Source: CAYWMY01 sp046352935 (GTDB lineage: Bacteria; Pseudomonadota; Gammaproteobacteria; Steroidobacterales; Steroidobacteraceae). From it: a DNA stretch of 64,000 bases. Made by a program: the position numbers and the translations under genes. Location: assembly GCA_046352935.1 (NCBI GenBank), contig JAXMGR010000001.1, positions 248,001 to 312,000 on the forward strand, in the 5' to 3' direction. Positions 18,309-26,655 of this stretch are shown one piece after another. Every line of letters starts with the position of its first letter. Within the stretch, counting starts at the first letter, position 1. Under the pieces are notes generated by a model, which did no database searches, had not been told where the DNA came from, and saw only the letters and a list, made by a program, of their open reading frames with translations.

Positions 18309-19733
18309 TCAGCGGGACATCCCGGCGCGCATGAGTTCGAGCCACTTCATGTAGCGCGCCTGCGCGACCTGGTCGAGTGCGGGTGCGACGACCTCCAGCC
18401 GGCCCGGATCCCAGTCGGGCGGCCGGTGTGCCGCGAGGTACGCGGCTCCGCGCGCCGTTGCCTCTGATTCGACCGCAAAGGCGACCGGGGTACCCGTGAG
18501 GCGCCCCAGCACACGCCGCAGCAGGCGGTTGCGCGACAGCCCGCCGGTGGCCTCGAGTCGCGCGGGCGGGCGAAGGTGGCGCCCCATCTCGTCCAGGTTC
18601 GCGCGGACCAGGAACGCGATGCTCTCGACGACAGCCCTGAAGCGCTCGCGAACGGTCCCGTTCCCCTCGAACCTCGAGACGAAATCCGGGATCCAGAACG
18701 GGGAACCCAGGCCACCGACTCCATTGAGGAAGAACGGCGCGTGATCGTCGATCGCCGCATCGTCGTCCATCGACTGCAGCAGCTCCCCGGCAACCACACC
18801 CTCGGCGCCTGCCAGCTCGTCGAGCGCAGCCATCGCGCCATTGACCGTGCCCTCGAGAACGTACTCGGGTCCCGCGGCATCCGCGCGCAGTACGGAGGTC
18901 AGCAGGGGCGGCGCGAGCAGCGGCCTGTCGACCGGGCGCATCACGAAGGCACCCGTGCCGATGTTCAGGTACGCGACGCCGGCATCGAGCGGTCCTGCCG
19001 CGAACGGCACGGCCGCCTGGTCTCCCGTGCAGGCGGTGAGCGGCACGTCGTGCGTGCCCAGGTCGAGCATCCCGAAGTGCTGTTGAGTCAGCGCCTGTGC
19101 CGGCAGCACGTCGCGCGGCACGCCGAAGAGTTCCAGCAGGGCGGGCGCATAGTCGCGACTGCGCGGCGACCAGAGCAGTGTCCGTGAGGCGTTGGCGGGG
19201 TCGACCACGAACGGCCGCTCGCGCAGCAGCCGGAACAGCAGGAAGCTCGACAGCGGCCCTGCGCACAACGTGCCCGCCGCACGCGCAGCGCGCACGGCCG
19301 ACAGATGATCGAGACACCAGCGCAGCTTGCTCGCACCGTAATGCGGCGACAGCGGCAGCCCCGTCGTCTCGTGCACGTCCTGCGCGTGATGCTGCAGCCG
19401 CGCGAGCCACGCGCTCTGTCGCCGGTCGCGCCAGGAGATGGCCGGGGACAGCGCACGGCCGGTAGTCCGGTCCCAGCAGACGATGGTCGACCGCTGTGTC
19501 GCGAGTCCGGCCGCCGACCAGCGGACAACCGGCAGCTGGGTGGCCAGGTCGTCGAGACAGGCGCGAACGCTGGTGACGATTTCCTCGGCATCGTGCTCGA
19601 CGTGGCCGAGGGCGTTGTGGGACGTGCTGATCGTCTGCAGCGTCACGGCGAGGCGCCGGCCGGTCAGGTCGAATGCGATCGCGCGGCTCGCGTGGCTGCC
19701 CTGATCGATGGAGACGACGACGTCGCGTGTCAT
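18309..19733 (-). CDS. FGGY-family carbohydrate kinase, glycerol-kinase-like
   Basis: A 474-residue FGGY kinase. The N-terminal DQGSHASRAIAFD phosphate loop (residues 9-21) matches the DQGTTSSRA pattern of glycerol kinase, and SWRDRR resembles the WQDRR motif. A second-domain segment YLNIGTGAFV corresponds to the GTSAF-like adenosine/phosphate region. Neighbouring glycerol-3-phosphate dehydrogenase and glycerophosphodiesterase genes in the same operon favour glycerol, or a closely related polyol, as substrate. It is about 25 residues shorter than GlpK and diverges in sequence, so substrate identity is uncertain. It is the last gene of the three-gene leftward unit. Confidence 0.8.
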   Translation of the reverse strand: MTRDVVVSIDQGSHASRAIAFDLTGRRLAVTLQTISTSHNALGHVEHDAEEIVTSVRACLDDLATQLPVVRWSAAGLATQRSTIVCWDRTTGRALSPAISWRDRRQSAWLARLQHHAQDVHETTGLPLSPHYGASKLRWCLDHLSAVRAARAAGTLCAGPLSSFLLFRLLRERPFVVDPANASRTLLWSPRSRDYAPALLELFGVPRDVLPAQALTQQHFGMLDLGTHDVPLTACTGDQAAVPFAAGPLDAGVAYLNIGTGAFVMRPVDRPLLAPPLLTSVLRADAAGPEYVLEGTVNGAMAALDELAGAEGVVAGELLQSMDDDAAIDDHAPFFLNGVGGLGSPFWIPDFVSRFEGNGTVRERFRAVVESIAFLVRANLDEMGRHLRPPARLEATGGLSRNRLLRRVLGRLTGTPVAFAVESEATARGAAYLAAHRPPDWDPGRLEVVAPALDQVAQARYMKWLELMRAGMSR

Positions 19734-19740
19734 GGCCGCG

Positions 19741-20919
19741 TCAGTCTACCGGGTCGAGGCGCAGCTCGCGGGTGTCCGCGAGCACTTCGCGGCAGGGCAG
19801 TGACGCCGCGATCCGCTCGAGCACGCGCGCCGCCGTCGAGCGCCAGCCCGTGAGCTTGCCGCCGTAGATGCTGACGGTGCGCGGGGCGGTGCCGCGATCC
19901 GTGTGCAGCAAGGTCTCGCGCGAACGCCCGAAGGCGCGTCCTCCCCGCGGCAGCACGCGAAGGCCGGCGAACGCACCCAGCAGCCGCGTCGCGCCGCGGC
20001 CATATGCGGGGAAGTAGTGCGCCAGCACGCGCAGGAGATAGTCGGTTTCCTGCGGCAGCGGGGCGACGTCCTCGGGGTCGCCGCGATACAGCGTCTCCGT
20101 GGTGCCGAGCAGGATGGTTCCCTTCCAGGGCATGACGAATACCGCGCGGCCGTCGTCCGGGCTCTCGACGTAGTAGATGCCGGCGCGCATCTGTCCCGCG
20201 AGGAGCAGGTGCGTGCCCTGAACGAGTTCCACGTCAGGCGCCGACGGCGTGCCCCGGATCCGCGCGGCCACCCGGGGCGCCCACGGCCCGGCAGCATTGA
20301 CCAGCACGCGCGTGCGCAGTTCTTCCCCGCGGTCGCCACAACGCACGACCATGGCGACGCCGTCCGCGGCCACGTCCGCTTCCACGAACTCCGTGTGCAG
20401 CGCGAGCTCCGCGCCGAGCCGCACGGCCGACGCGGTCACGGCACGGGTCAGGCGTGCGTCGTCGGTCTGGGCGTCGAAGTAGCGGAACACCTGCTGCAGG
20501 CCGTCCTGTTCGAGGCCATCGAGCCGGCCCCACTGGCGCCTCGGCAGCGTGCCGAACCGTGTCGCGGGCGCGAGGCTGCCGAGTGCCGCGTAAAGCGACA
20601 GGCCCGCCCACAGCTGCCAGGGCCGTCGGCGCGTCGTCGCATAGACCGGCACGAAGAAGGGTCGCAGACGCACGAGCTCGGGCGCGAGTCGCAGCAGCAG
20701 CTGGCGTTCCATGAGGCTCTCGCGCACGAGTCGCAGCTGACCCGTCTCGAGGTAACGCAGGCCACCGTGTATGAGCTTGCTCGAGCGGCTCGAGGTTCCG
20801 TGCGCCAGATCGTGGCGCTCCACCAGGAGGACCGAATGTCCCGCCGCGGCAGCCGCCTGCGCAACGCCGGCCCCGTGGATGCCGCCGCCGACGACCACGA
20901 CATCGTAGCGTCGGGTCAT
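19741..20919 (-). CDS. glpD: FAD-dependent glycerol-3-phosphate dehydrogenase, short form
   Basis: A 392-residue FAD oxidoreductase of the GlpD/GlpA family. The Rossmann motif VVVVGGGIHGAGVA is at about residues 5-18, TSSRSSKLIHGGLRYLE follows at about 40-56, and TETLYRGDPEDV and the terminal GGKLTGWRSTA segment are present. GlpD oxidises glycerol-3-phosphate to dihydroxyacetone phosphate and passes electrons to quinone at the inner membrane. Typical GlpD is about 500 residues with a C-terminal helical cap of roughly 110; that cap is absent here and the protein ends shortly after the FAD domain. The start overlaps the upstream phosphodiesterase stop (ATGA). Confidence 0.86.
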   Translation of the reverse strand: MTRRYDVVVVGGGIHGAGVAQAAAAAGHSVLLVERHDLAHGTSSRSSKLIHGGLRYLETGQLRLVRESLMERQLLLRLAPELVRLRPFFVPVYATTRRRPWQLWAGLSLYAALGSLAPATRFGTLPRRQWGRLDGLEQDGLQQVFRYFDAQTDDARLTRAVTASAVRLGAELALHTEFVEADVAADGVAMVVRCGDRGEELRTRVLVNAAGPWAPRVAARIRGTPSAPDVELVQGTHLLLAGQMRAGIYYVESPDDGRAVFVMPWKGTILLGTTETLYRGDPEDVAPLPQETDYLLRVLAHYFPAYGRGATRLLGAFAGLRVLPRGGRAFGRSRETLLHTDRGTAPRTVSIYGGKLTGWRSTAARVLERIAASLPCREVLADTRELRLDPVD

Positions 20920-21659
20920 GCGGGCGCCGATTTGTCGCCGAGTTCCCGTGCGACTGCGTCCACGGCCATGGTCTCGACGAAGCGTGCGCCCCGGGCGTGC
21001 AGGTCACGGGCGAGTCCGGCGCTGCGGACTTCGTAGACGACCCAGTCGCCGCAGGATGCGGGCAGCGGTCCGGACGGCGGCAGCCGGGTGTGGTCGCAGA
21101 ACGCGAACTCCGGCCGGAGCGCCGCCAGCGCGGCGAGCACGGTGTCGTCGTAACGCGGCAGCACCCAGCCGATCCGGTGGCCGCGCTGCCGGGCGAGCGG
21201 CAGCACGTCGAGGTCGAATGAAATCAGGATGCAGCGGTCGCGCACGCTCCCGAGGGCTTCGTCGACGGCGTCGAGGCAGGTCTGCCGGCCGTGGTGCAGA
21301 AGGCTGGCGCGCTTGAGCTCGACGAACATCTGCAGGCCGGCCCGCGCGCGGAGCCAGTCCGCCAGGGCCGCGAGGCGCGGCATGCGGGTTCCGGCGAAGC
21401 GCTGGCCGAACCGCTCCGGCTCGATCGGTTCGACGGTGTCGAGCGCTGCGGCGGTGGACTGCAGGACGTTCACGGCCACGCCCGCGACACGCTGCAGTTC
21501 GGCGTCGTGCACGACATAGGGCGTGCGATCGGCTGCGAGCTGGACGTCGCATTCGAGCCAGCGACAGCCGAGGCCGGCCGCGGACTCGAACGCGGGAAGC
21601 GTGTTCTCGGGGAACTCGAGTGCGTTCCCGCGATGGGCCACGAGTTCGATGGGTTCCAT
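20916..21659 (-). CDS. ugpQ: Glycerophosphodiester phosphodiesterase
   Basis: A 247-residue cytoplasmic GDPD. The catalytic pattern is clear: AHRGNALEFPENTLPAF at residues 6-22 (H7, R8 and E16 positions approximate) and the acidic metal site ECDVQL near 35. A VHD segment follows near 50 and VELKRAS near 120. It hydrolyses glycerophosphodiesters to glycerol-3-phosphate plus an alcohol, feeding the next enzyme GlpD. I chose the ATG at MEPIELVAHRG, with GGAG about 10 bases upstream; an earlier in-frame ATG adds 14 residues without family similarity. It is the first gene of the operon running to 18309. Confidence 0.88.
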   Translation of the reverse strand: MEPIELVAHRGNALEFPENTLPAFESAAGLGCRWLECDVQLAADRTPYVVHDAELQRVAGVAVNVLQSTAAALDTVEPIEPERFGQRFAGTRMPRLAALADWLRARAGLQMFVELKRASLLHHGRQTCLDAVDEALGSVRDRCILISFDLDVLPLARQRGHRIGWVLPRYDDTVLAALAALRPEFAFCDHTRLPPSGPLPASCGDWVVYEVRSAGLARDLHARGARFVETMAVDAVARELGDKSAPA

Positions 21660-21712
21660 TTTCTCGCGCACTCCGGACGTCCCGTTTGGCAGCGCGGACA
21701 CCGCAGGGCTGG

Positions 21713-21718
21713 ATTATA
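21713..21718 (-). promoter_or_regulatory. Consensus -10 hexamer before ugpQ-glpD-kinase operon
   Basis: The reverse strand reads TATAAT within CCTATAATCC, 53 bases before the ugpQ ATG. No good -35 is seen at normal spacing, so an activator-dependent promoter is possible. Confidence 0.38.
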
Positions 21719-21847
21719 GGCGGGCCGGTCGCCGGGGCTGGTTGCATCCCGGCGCATGCTGCCGTTTACTTGGCGCCCCGCGCGGGCGGTGGCCTGTCGC
21801 GTCAGGACCGTACCGCGGGGTCGAATTCCGCCACCTTCGGCGCAGGC

Positions 21848-22699
21848 ATGCTGTTCGCGCAACGACGAACGATCCTAATGTCCACTCTCGTGCTCGCACT
21901 GGCGTGCCTGCAGCTCCAGGGTTGCAGTCGCCAGGAGGCCGAGTGGCGGCGCGTGCGCGCGGAAGACAGTGCGGCCGGGTACGAGGACTATCTGCACCGT
22001 CATCCCGGGGGCTCTCACAGCCAGGAAGCGCAGGAGCGTCTGCGTTCGCTGCGCGAGGATCGCGAGTGGGAGCGAGCGCAGCGCCTCAATGCGCCCGAGG
22101 CGTTCCAGCAGTATCTCGGTGCCTACCCGGAGGGCCGCTTCGCCCCGCAGGCGCGCGAGCGGCTGGCGGACTTCCTCCTCGCGCAGGCTCCGTCCACCGC
22201 GCCGGAGGATGGTGGGGGCGGTGAGCCCGCACCGTCGCGGGGGCCACCGCGCCAGATCGTGGCACCTGCTCCTGCTGCTCCTGCCGCGCCTGCGCCGCGC
22301 CGCGCGGTGTCTCCGACTCCGGCCGTGAGGCCCGGGGCCCGCGGAGCGGCCGTGGCGCCTCGCGCCACGGCGGTCTCGAAGCTCCCGGCAGCTGCGCCTC
22401 CGGCCAGGCGCCGTGAATCACCCGTCCGGGGCCCGGCCGTGCCGGTCGCCGGCTCTGGCTACCGTCTGCAGCTCGGTGCGTTCGCGGCCGGGGAAGGCGC
22501 AGCGCGGAACGCCTGGGATCGATTGCACAGCACGCACGGAGCCCTGCTCGGGTCGTTGACGCCTGCGGTCGACACGGTCACCCGCAATGGTCGGACGCTG
22601 TGGCGCCTGCGCGCGGGCCCGGTCGATGCCGGGCGTGCGAAGCAGCTGTGCGGAGAGCTGCGCGCGCGGGGGGTCCCCTGCGTCGTCGCATCCCCGTGA
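21848..22699 (+). CDS. SPOR-domain lipoprotein
   Basis: A 283-residue predicted lipoprotein. The signal peptide carries an RR-containing n-region and a lipobox LQGC at residues 23-26. Residues 30-110 form charged helices that look like two tetratricopeptide-type repeats (EDYLHRHPGGSHSQEAQERL and a second copy, QQYLGAYPEGRFAPQARERL). A Pro/Ala/Arg-rich linker runs to about residue 200. The C-terminus is a SPOR domain (YRLQLGAFA...WRLRAGPVD), which binds denuded septal peptidoglycan in proteins such as FtsN and RlpA. This suggests a role at the division site or in envelope maintenance. An alternative start 30 bases later would still leave a short signal peptide. The ribosome site is weak. Confidence 0.76.
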   Translation: MLFAQRRTILMSTLVLALACLQLQGCSRQEAEWRRVRAEDSAAGYEDYLHRHPGGSHSQEAQERLRSLREDREWERAQRLNAPEAFQQYLGAYPEGRFAPQARERLADFLLAQAPSTAPEDGGGGEPAPSRGPPRQIVAPAPAAPAAPAPRRAVSPTPAVRPGARGAAVAPRATAVSKLPAAAPPARRRESPVRGPAVPVAGSGYRLQLGAFAAGEGAARNAWDRLHSTHGALLGSLTPAVDTVTRNGRTLWRLRAGPVDAGRAKQLCGELRARGVPCVVASP

Positions 22700-22724
22700 C
22701 GGCGCTCTCGCGGCCGTCGATCCA

Positions 22725-22739
22725 GGTCAGGTGGTGACC
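22725..22739. promoter_or_regulatory. Inverted repeat upstream of sigma-54 promoter
   Basis: A perfect 5-5-5 dyad, GGTCA-N5-TGACC, centred about 71 bases upstream of the sigma-54 -24 element. Position and symmetry fit an enhancer-binding-protein site, though a 5-base arm is short. A second dyad, CGCCGG-N7-CCGGCG, follows at 22752-22770. Confidence 0.4.
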
Positions 22740-22801
22740 CGGCGCGTCAGTCGCCGGCTCCGGACCGGCGTCCAAGTGCCTGATTCGAGCTTGTGCCGTG
22801 C

Positions 22802-22817
22802 TGGCACGCGTCTTGCT
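22802..22817 (+). promoter_or_regulatory. Sigma-54 (RpoN) promoter, -24/-12 element
   Basis: The sequence TGGCACG-N4-TTGCT matches the RpoN consensus at every fixed position. The GG (22803-22804) and GC (22815-22816) dinucleotides are separated by exactly 10 bases. The predicted start near 22828 leaves a short leader containing GAGG at 22831-22834 before the ATG at 22840. Confidence 0.75.
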
Positions 22818-22839
22818 TCGTTGAACCTGCGAGGTTCAC

Positions 22840-23097
22840 ATGAACAAGACACGCGAACTGGATCCTTCTGAAGTGGTCGCCGTGCTGATGCCCGGGCTGG
22901 ACGAGAGCGGCGAACGCGCGGCCATCGTCATCGTCAGAGGCTCCGACGGCCAGGTCAGCGTCCGGCGGATGGATGCCTCGGATGCCTCGGTACGCCGTGC
23001 GGCACAGACCGGATGCTTCCGGCGCGGTACGCCGATCCTCGATCCGGTATCCCGGCAGGTCATGGGATACGAGATGGAGGAGGTCAAGTTCGCCTGA
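22840..23097 (+). CDS. Small uncharacterised protein under sigma-54 control
   Basis: An 85-residue protein with no signal peptide, membrane span or motif I recognise. It is acidic at the N-terminus, has beta-like strands (AAIVIVRGSDGQVSVRRM near residues 27-44) and a single cysteine near residue 59. It ends GYEMEEVKFA. It is judged real because a perfect RpoN promoter and a GAGG ribosome site lie immediately upstream, and because a 9-base-pair hairpin begins directly after the stop. Together these make a monocistronic unit. RpoN-driven small genes are often tied to nitrogen, motility, pili or phage-shock responses; which one applies here is unknown. Confidence 0.68.
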   Translation: MNKTRELDPSEVVAVLMPGLDESGERAAIVIVRGSDGQVSVRRMDASDASVRRAAQTGCFRRGTPILDPVSRQVMGYEMEEVKFA

Positions 23098-23124
23098 CCG
23101 GCGTCCTGTACGCCTGGACGCCGG
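23098..23124. terminator. Bidirectional hairpin between convergent genes
   Basis: A perfect 9-bp stem (CCGGCGTCC with GGACGCCGG) and a 9-base loop directly follow the small gene's stop and precede the stop of the convergent glycine-zipper gene. There is no T-tract, so its efficiency is uncertain. Confidence 0.5.
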
Positions 23125-23130
23125 CGGGGC

Positions 23131-23727
23131 TCAGGAGCGGCCCTGGCGCACGATCTCCCATTCACCGTCATTGACGCGGCAGGCGTGCCCGGTCGCAACC
23201 CGGCGCTGGCTGCCTCGCACCTCGACGATGCGGAAATTCCGGCACGGCTGGTCACGACGGCGCCAGTCGCCGGTCGGCGTCATGAGATACGTGATGCCGA
23301 GCGACGGCTGCGACCAGCGGACTTCGCGGCCGTCGCGCACCAGTTCGAGCGCGTGACCCATGCAGGCCCGGTCTTCGCGATCCATGTCGCGGCCGATCTC
23401 GGCACCGACCACCGCTCCGAGGATGGTGCCGGCGATGATCGCGACCGTGCGTCCGTCGCCGCGGCCGATCGTCGATCCGACCGCGCCGCCGATGACGCCA
23501 CCGACGATGGCACCCACCGCATCGCGGTTGCAGCGCCCCGCTCCGACGCCGTAGTCGTCGTCCCAGCGGGACCCGCTGTATCCGACGTAATGTCCGTGGC
23601 GCGGCCGGTCCTGCTTCTTGCGCCATCCGTGTGCGGGCGCGTGGTCCGGCGGATCAGCCGCTGCCGTCGCGCCGAGTGCGACTGCAAGCGCAATTCCCAG
23701 GACGATGGATCCGAGTCGGTTACGCAT
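23131..23727 (-). CDS. Exported glycine-zipper 2TM protein
   Basis: A 198-residue exported protein. The signal peptide is MRNRLGSIVLGIALAVALG, cleaved near the ATAAA site at about residue 25. A Tyr/Gly/Asp-rich stretch follows, then a glycine-zipper 2TM segment (about residues 66-105: AIVGGVIGGAVGSTIGRG and IIAGTILGAVVGAEIGRD). This is the pattern of the Rickettsia 17-kDa surface-antigen/SlyB-like family. The C-terminal half holds two cysteines and a compact beta-rich module. It probably sits in the envelope; the role is unknown. The start was placed at the signal peptide; the frame is open for 45 more codons upstream without features. Confidence 0.76.
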   Translation of the reverse strand: MRNRLGSIVLGIALAVALGATAAADPPDHAPAHGWRKKQDRPRHGHYVGYSGSRWDDDYGVGAGRCNRDAVGAIVGGVIGGAVGSTIGRGDGRTVAIIAGTILGAVVGAEIGRDMDREDRACMGHALELVRDGREVRWSQPSLGITYLMTPTGDWRRRDQPCRNFRIVEVRGSQRRVATGHACRVNDGEWEIVRQGRS

Positions 23728-23910
23728 GTGGATGATCCTCGGTGTTCGCCGCGCGCCACGCAGGGGTGTGGCACGCGTGCATGATGCCGTGGGTCCCGTG
23801 AATGGCAACTGGAGCGCCCGGATTCCTGCGGGAGCGACGGCTGGAATCTCCGACCGCGTCACACTGAGGCTGCGCGCGACGATGCGGTGCGCGTGAAGGG
23901 GATGAACGAA

Positions 23911-23936
23911 GGGCGCAGCCTGCGAAGGCTGCGCCC
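23911..23936 (-). terminator. Strong hairpin after the lipoprotein gene
   Basis: A perfect 10-bp GC-rich stem with a 6-base loop, 24 bases past the stop of the leftward lipoprotein gene at 23961. On the reverse strand it is followed by TTCGTTC, a weak U-rich tail. The remaining sequence of the 233-base gap to 23727 shows nothing I can support. Confidence 0.62.
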
Positions 23937-23960
23937 CGTCGAGCCGGCTCGAATCGAGTG

Positions 23961-24575
23961 TCAGCCGGCGGCGGGTGCTGCCGCCGGCGCAGCCGCGGAC
24001 AGTCCCAGCTTCGTCATCAGGTCCTTTGCGGCGCTCTCCACCGATCGGGCCTTCGAGACAGCTTCCTCGAGGTTGCCTGCCGTGAACGCCTGCGAGGCAA
24101 CGTCCCAGTTCGACTTGGCCTCTGTCAGCGCGGTCGATGCGGCGTCCACCGCCTCCTTGTCCAGGCCGGCGGGCAGCTTCTTCATCTTGCCGAGTTCGGC
24201 GAGCTTGTCTTCGATGCTCTTGACCATGCCCGGCACGCCAGCAGACAGGCTGGTCCAGTCGCCGTTGAGCTGCGCCATGACTTCCTTCTTCTTGCTGGCG
24301 GCGGCATCCGCGAGTTCCTTGGCCTTGGCCGGGATGTCCTTCACGGAGGTGAGCGCATCACCGTACTTCTCGGCCTGGAAGGCCTCACGCGCGGTATTGA
24401 GCTGGCTCTTCACGGCGTCGTACTGCTCGGGCACGTACTTCATCGCGTCCTCGTGGACGGCGGCGAGCGCGCTCTCTGCGGCGTCGAGCGCCTTGGCCGC
24501 GGGATCCTTCTGCGAGCAGGCGGCGAAGAACAATGCGCCCAGGACGATGGCGGCGGTTCTGATATGGGGCTTCAT
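23961..24575 (-). CDS. Putative helical lipoprotein of unknown function
   Basis: A 204-residue protein with a signal peptide and a lipobox FAACS (Cys about residue 20). The mature protein is almost entirely helical and lysine/alanine-rich, with heptad-like spacing through residues 28-190, and ends in an Ala-Pro tail (AAPAAAPAAG). It has no cysteine beyond the lipidated one. Helical lipoproteins of this kind can act as periplasmic spacers or chaperone-like proteins, but I do not recognise a family. The start was chosen at the signal peptide; an upstream in-frame Met adds 24 residues of unlikely sequence. It ends at a strong hairpin. Confidence 0.72.
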   Translation of the reverse strand: MKPHIRTAAIVLGALFFAACSQKDPAAKALDAAESALAAVHEDAMKYVPEQYDAVKSQLNTAREAFQAEKYGDALTSVKDIPAKAKELADAAASKKKEVMAQLNGDWTSLSAGVPGMVKSIEDKLAELGKMKKLPAGLDKEAVDAASTALTEAKSNWDVASQAFTAGNLEEAVSKARSVESAAKDLMTKLGLSAAAPAAAPAAG

Positions 24576-24711
24576 CGTGGCGATCTCCGGTGGTCGTGGA
24601 TTGAGGCGCCGGCCGGCTGGGGCGGCCGGGGCCGCGAATAGTGCCACCGGCGCGGGCCGTGTGCCATGCTTCGCCGGCAGGCCACACCGGCGTCGCGCAC
24701 GACGGAATCCC

Positions 24712-25632
24712 GTGAGGCTCTCCTACCACGAGGACTACTACCTTCCGTTGCCGGAACGCCACCCGTTCCCGATGCGGAAATATCCCCTGCTCCACGCTCT
24801 GCTCGCCGCCGAGGGAATTGCGGTGCCGCAGGCGACACTGCGGCCCGGGGAGATCCCGCTCGAGATCCTGGCCCGCGTTCATACGCCCGAGTACATCGAT
24901 CGTCTCGCGACGGGGCGCCTGGCGCCGGCCGATCTGCGGCGTCTCGGTCTGACGTGGTCGCCCATGCTCTGGCGGCGGGCACGCCTGGCCGCGCACGGAA
25001 CGCTGCTCGCGCTGCACGCGGCGCTCGAAGACGGTATTGCGGGGAATCTCGCGGGCGGCACACACCACGCCTTCGCGGATCACGGCGAAGGCTATTGCCT
25101 GCTCAACGACGTGGCGGTGGCGCTTCGTGCCCTGCTCGATGCCGGTGCGATCGGTCGGGCCCTCGTCGTCGATGTCGACGTTCACCAGGGCAATGGCACC
25201 GCGGCCATCTTCGAGGCCGAGCCCGCGGTGTTCACCCTGTCGCTGCACGGCGAACGCAACTACCCGGCCGTCAAGATGCGCTCGAGCCTCGATATCGGAT
25301 TGCCCGATGGAACGGGCGATGCGGCGTATCTCGACGCCCTGGGCGAAGGCTGGGATGCCGCGATGTCGGCCGGCCGGCCCGACCTCGTCGTCTACCTGGC
25401 CGGTGTGGACCCGGCCGCCGGTGACCGGCTCGGCCGCATGTGTCTCAGTGAGTGCGGGCTCATGGCGCGCGACCGCTTCGTAGTCGAGAGGGCCCGGGAC
25501 CGGGGGATTCCGGTGGGCATCGTGCCGGGCGGCGGCTATGCAGCGACGCCGGAACGCACGGCCTGGCTGCACGCCAACACATTCCGCGTCGCGCGCGAGG
25601 TCTTCGACGGCGCAGCGTCCGCGGCGACGTGA
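24712..25632 (+). CDS. Histone deacetylase-family hydrolase
   Basis: A 306-residue zinc hydrolase of the arginase/deacetylase superfamily. Key motifs are GGTHHAF (about residues 118-124, the catalytic His pair), VVDVDVHQGNGT (about 153-164, Asp and His zinc ligands), a third Asp in YLAGVDPAAGDRLG (about 228-241), and PGGGYA near 274. Bacterial members deacetylate polyamines, acetoin-utilisation proteins or small amides; the length (about 300) matches the acetoin-utilisation/acetylpolyamine group. Translation begins at GTG with weak GGAA upstream. It stands alone between two leftward genes. Confidence 0.88.
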   Translation: MRLSYHEDYYLPLPERHPFPMRKYPLLHALLAAEGIAVPQATLRPGEIPLEILARVHTPEYIDRLATGRLAPADLRRLGLTWSPMLWRRARLAAHGTLLALHAALEDGIAGNLAGGTHHAFADHGEGYCLLNDVAVALRALLDAGAIGRALVVDVDVHQGNGTAAIFEAEPAVFTLSLHGERNYPAVKMRSSLDIGLPDGTGDAAYLDALGEGWDAAMSAGRPDLVVYLAGVDPAAGDRLGRMCLSECGLMARDRFVVERARDRGIPVGIVPGGGYAATPERTAWLHANTFRVAREVFDGAASAAT

Positions 25633-25641
25633 TCCCGCGGG

Positions 25642-26523
<882 letters not shown>

Positions 26524-26576
26524 CGCTTGAGCTTCCTCCGTCTGGGTCCCAGCCGTCGGCCGGGACGGGACATACT

Positions 26577-26603
26577 TTAGCACTCGCGGTATTCGAGTGC
26601 TAA
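26577..26603. promoter_or_regulatory. CIRCE element (HrcA operator) upstream of rpoH
   Basis: TTAGCACTC-N9-GAGTGCTAA, with both 9-base arms matching the CIRCE consensus exactly. It lies in the ftsX-rpoH gap, 54 bases before the rpoH ATG. On the reverse strand the arms overlap plausible -35 (TTAGCA) and -10 (TAAAGT) hexamers 18 bases apart, so a bound repressor would block the promoter. Confidence 0.92.
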
Positions 26604-26655
26604 AGAGCGCGGAAGTTCCCTGTAAAGAACCCTTTATTATCAGGCAGTTGGGGTG

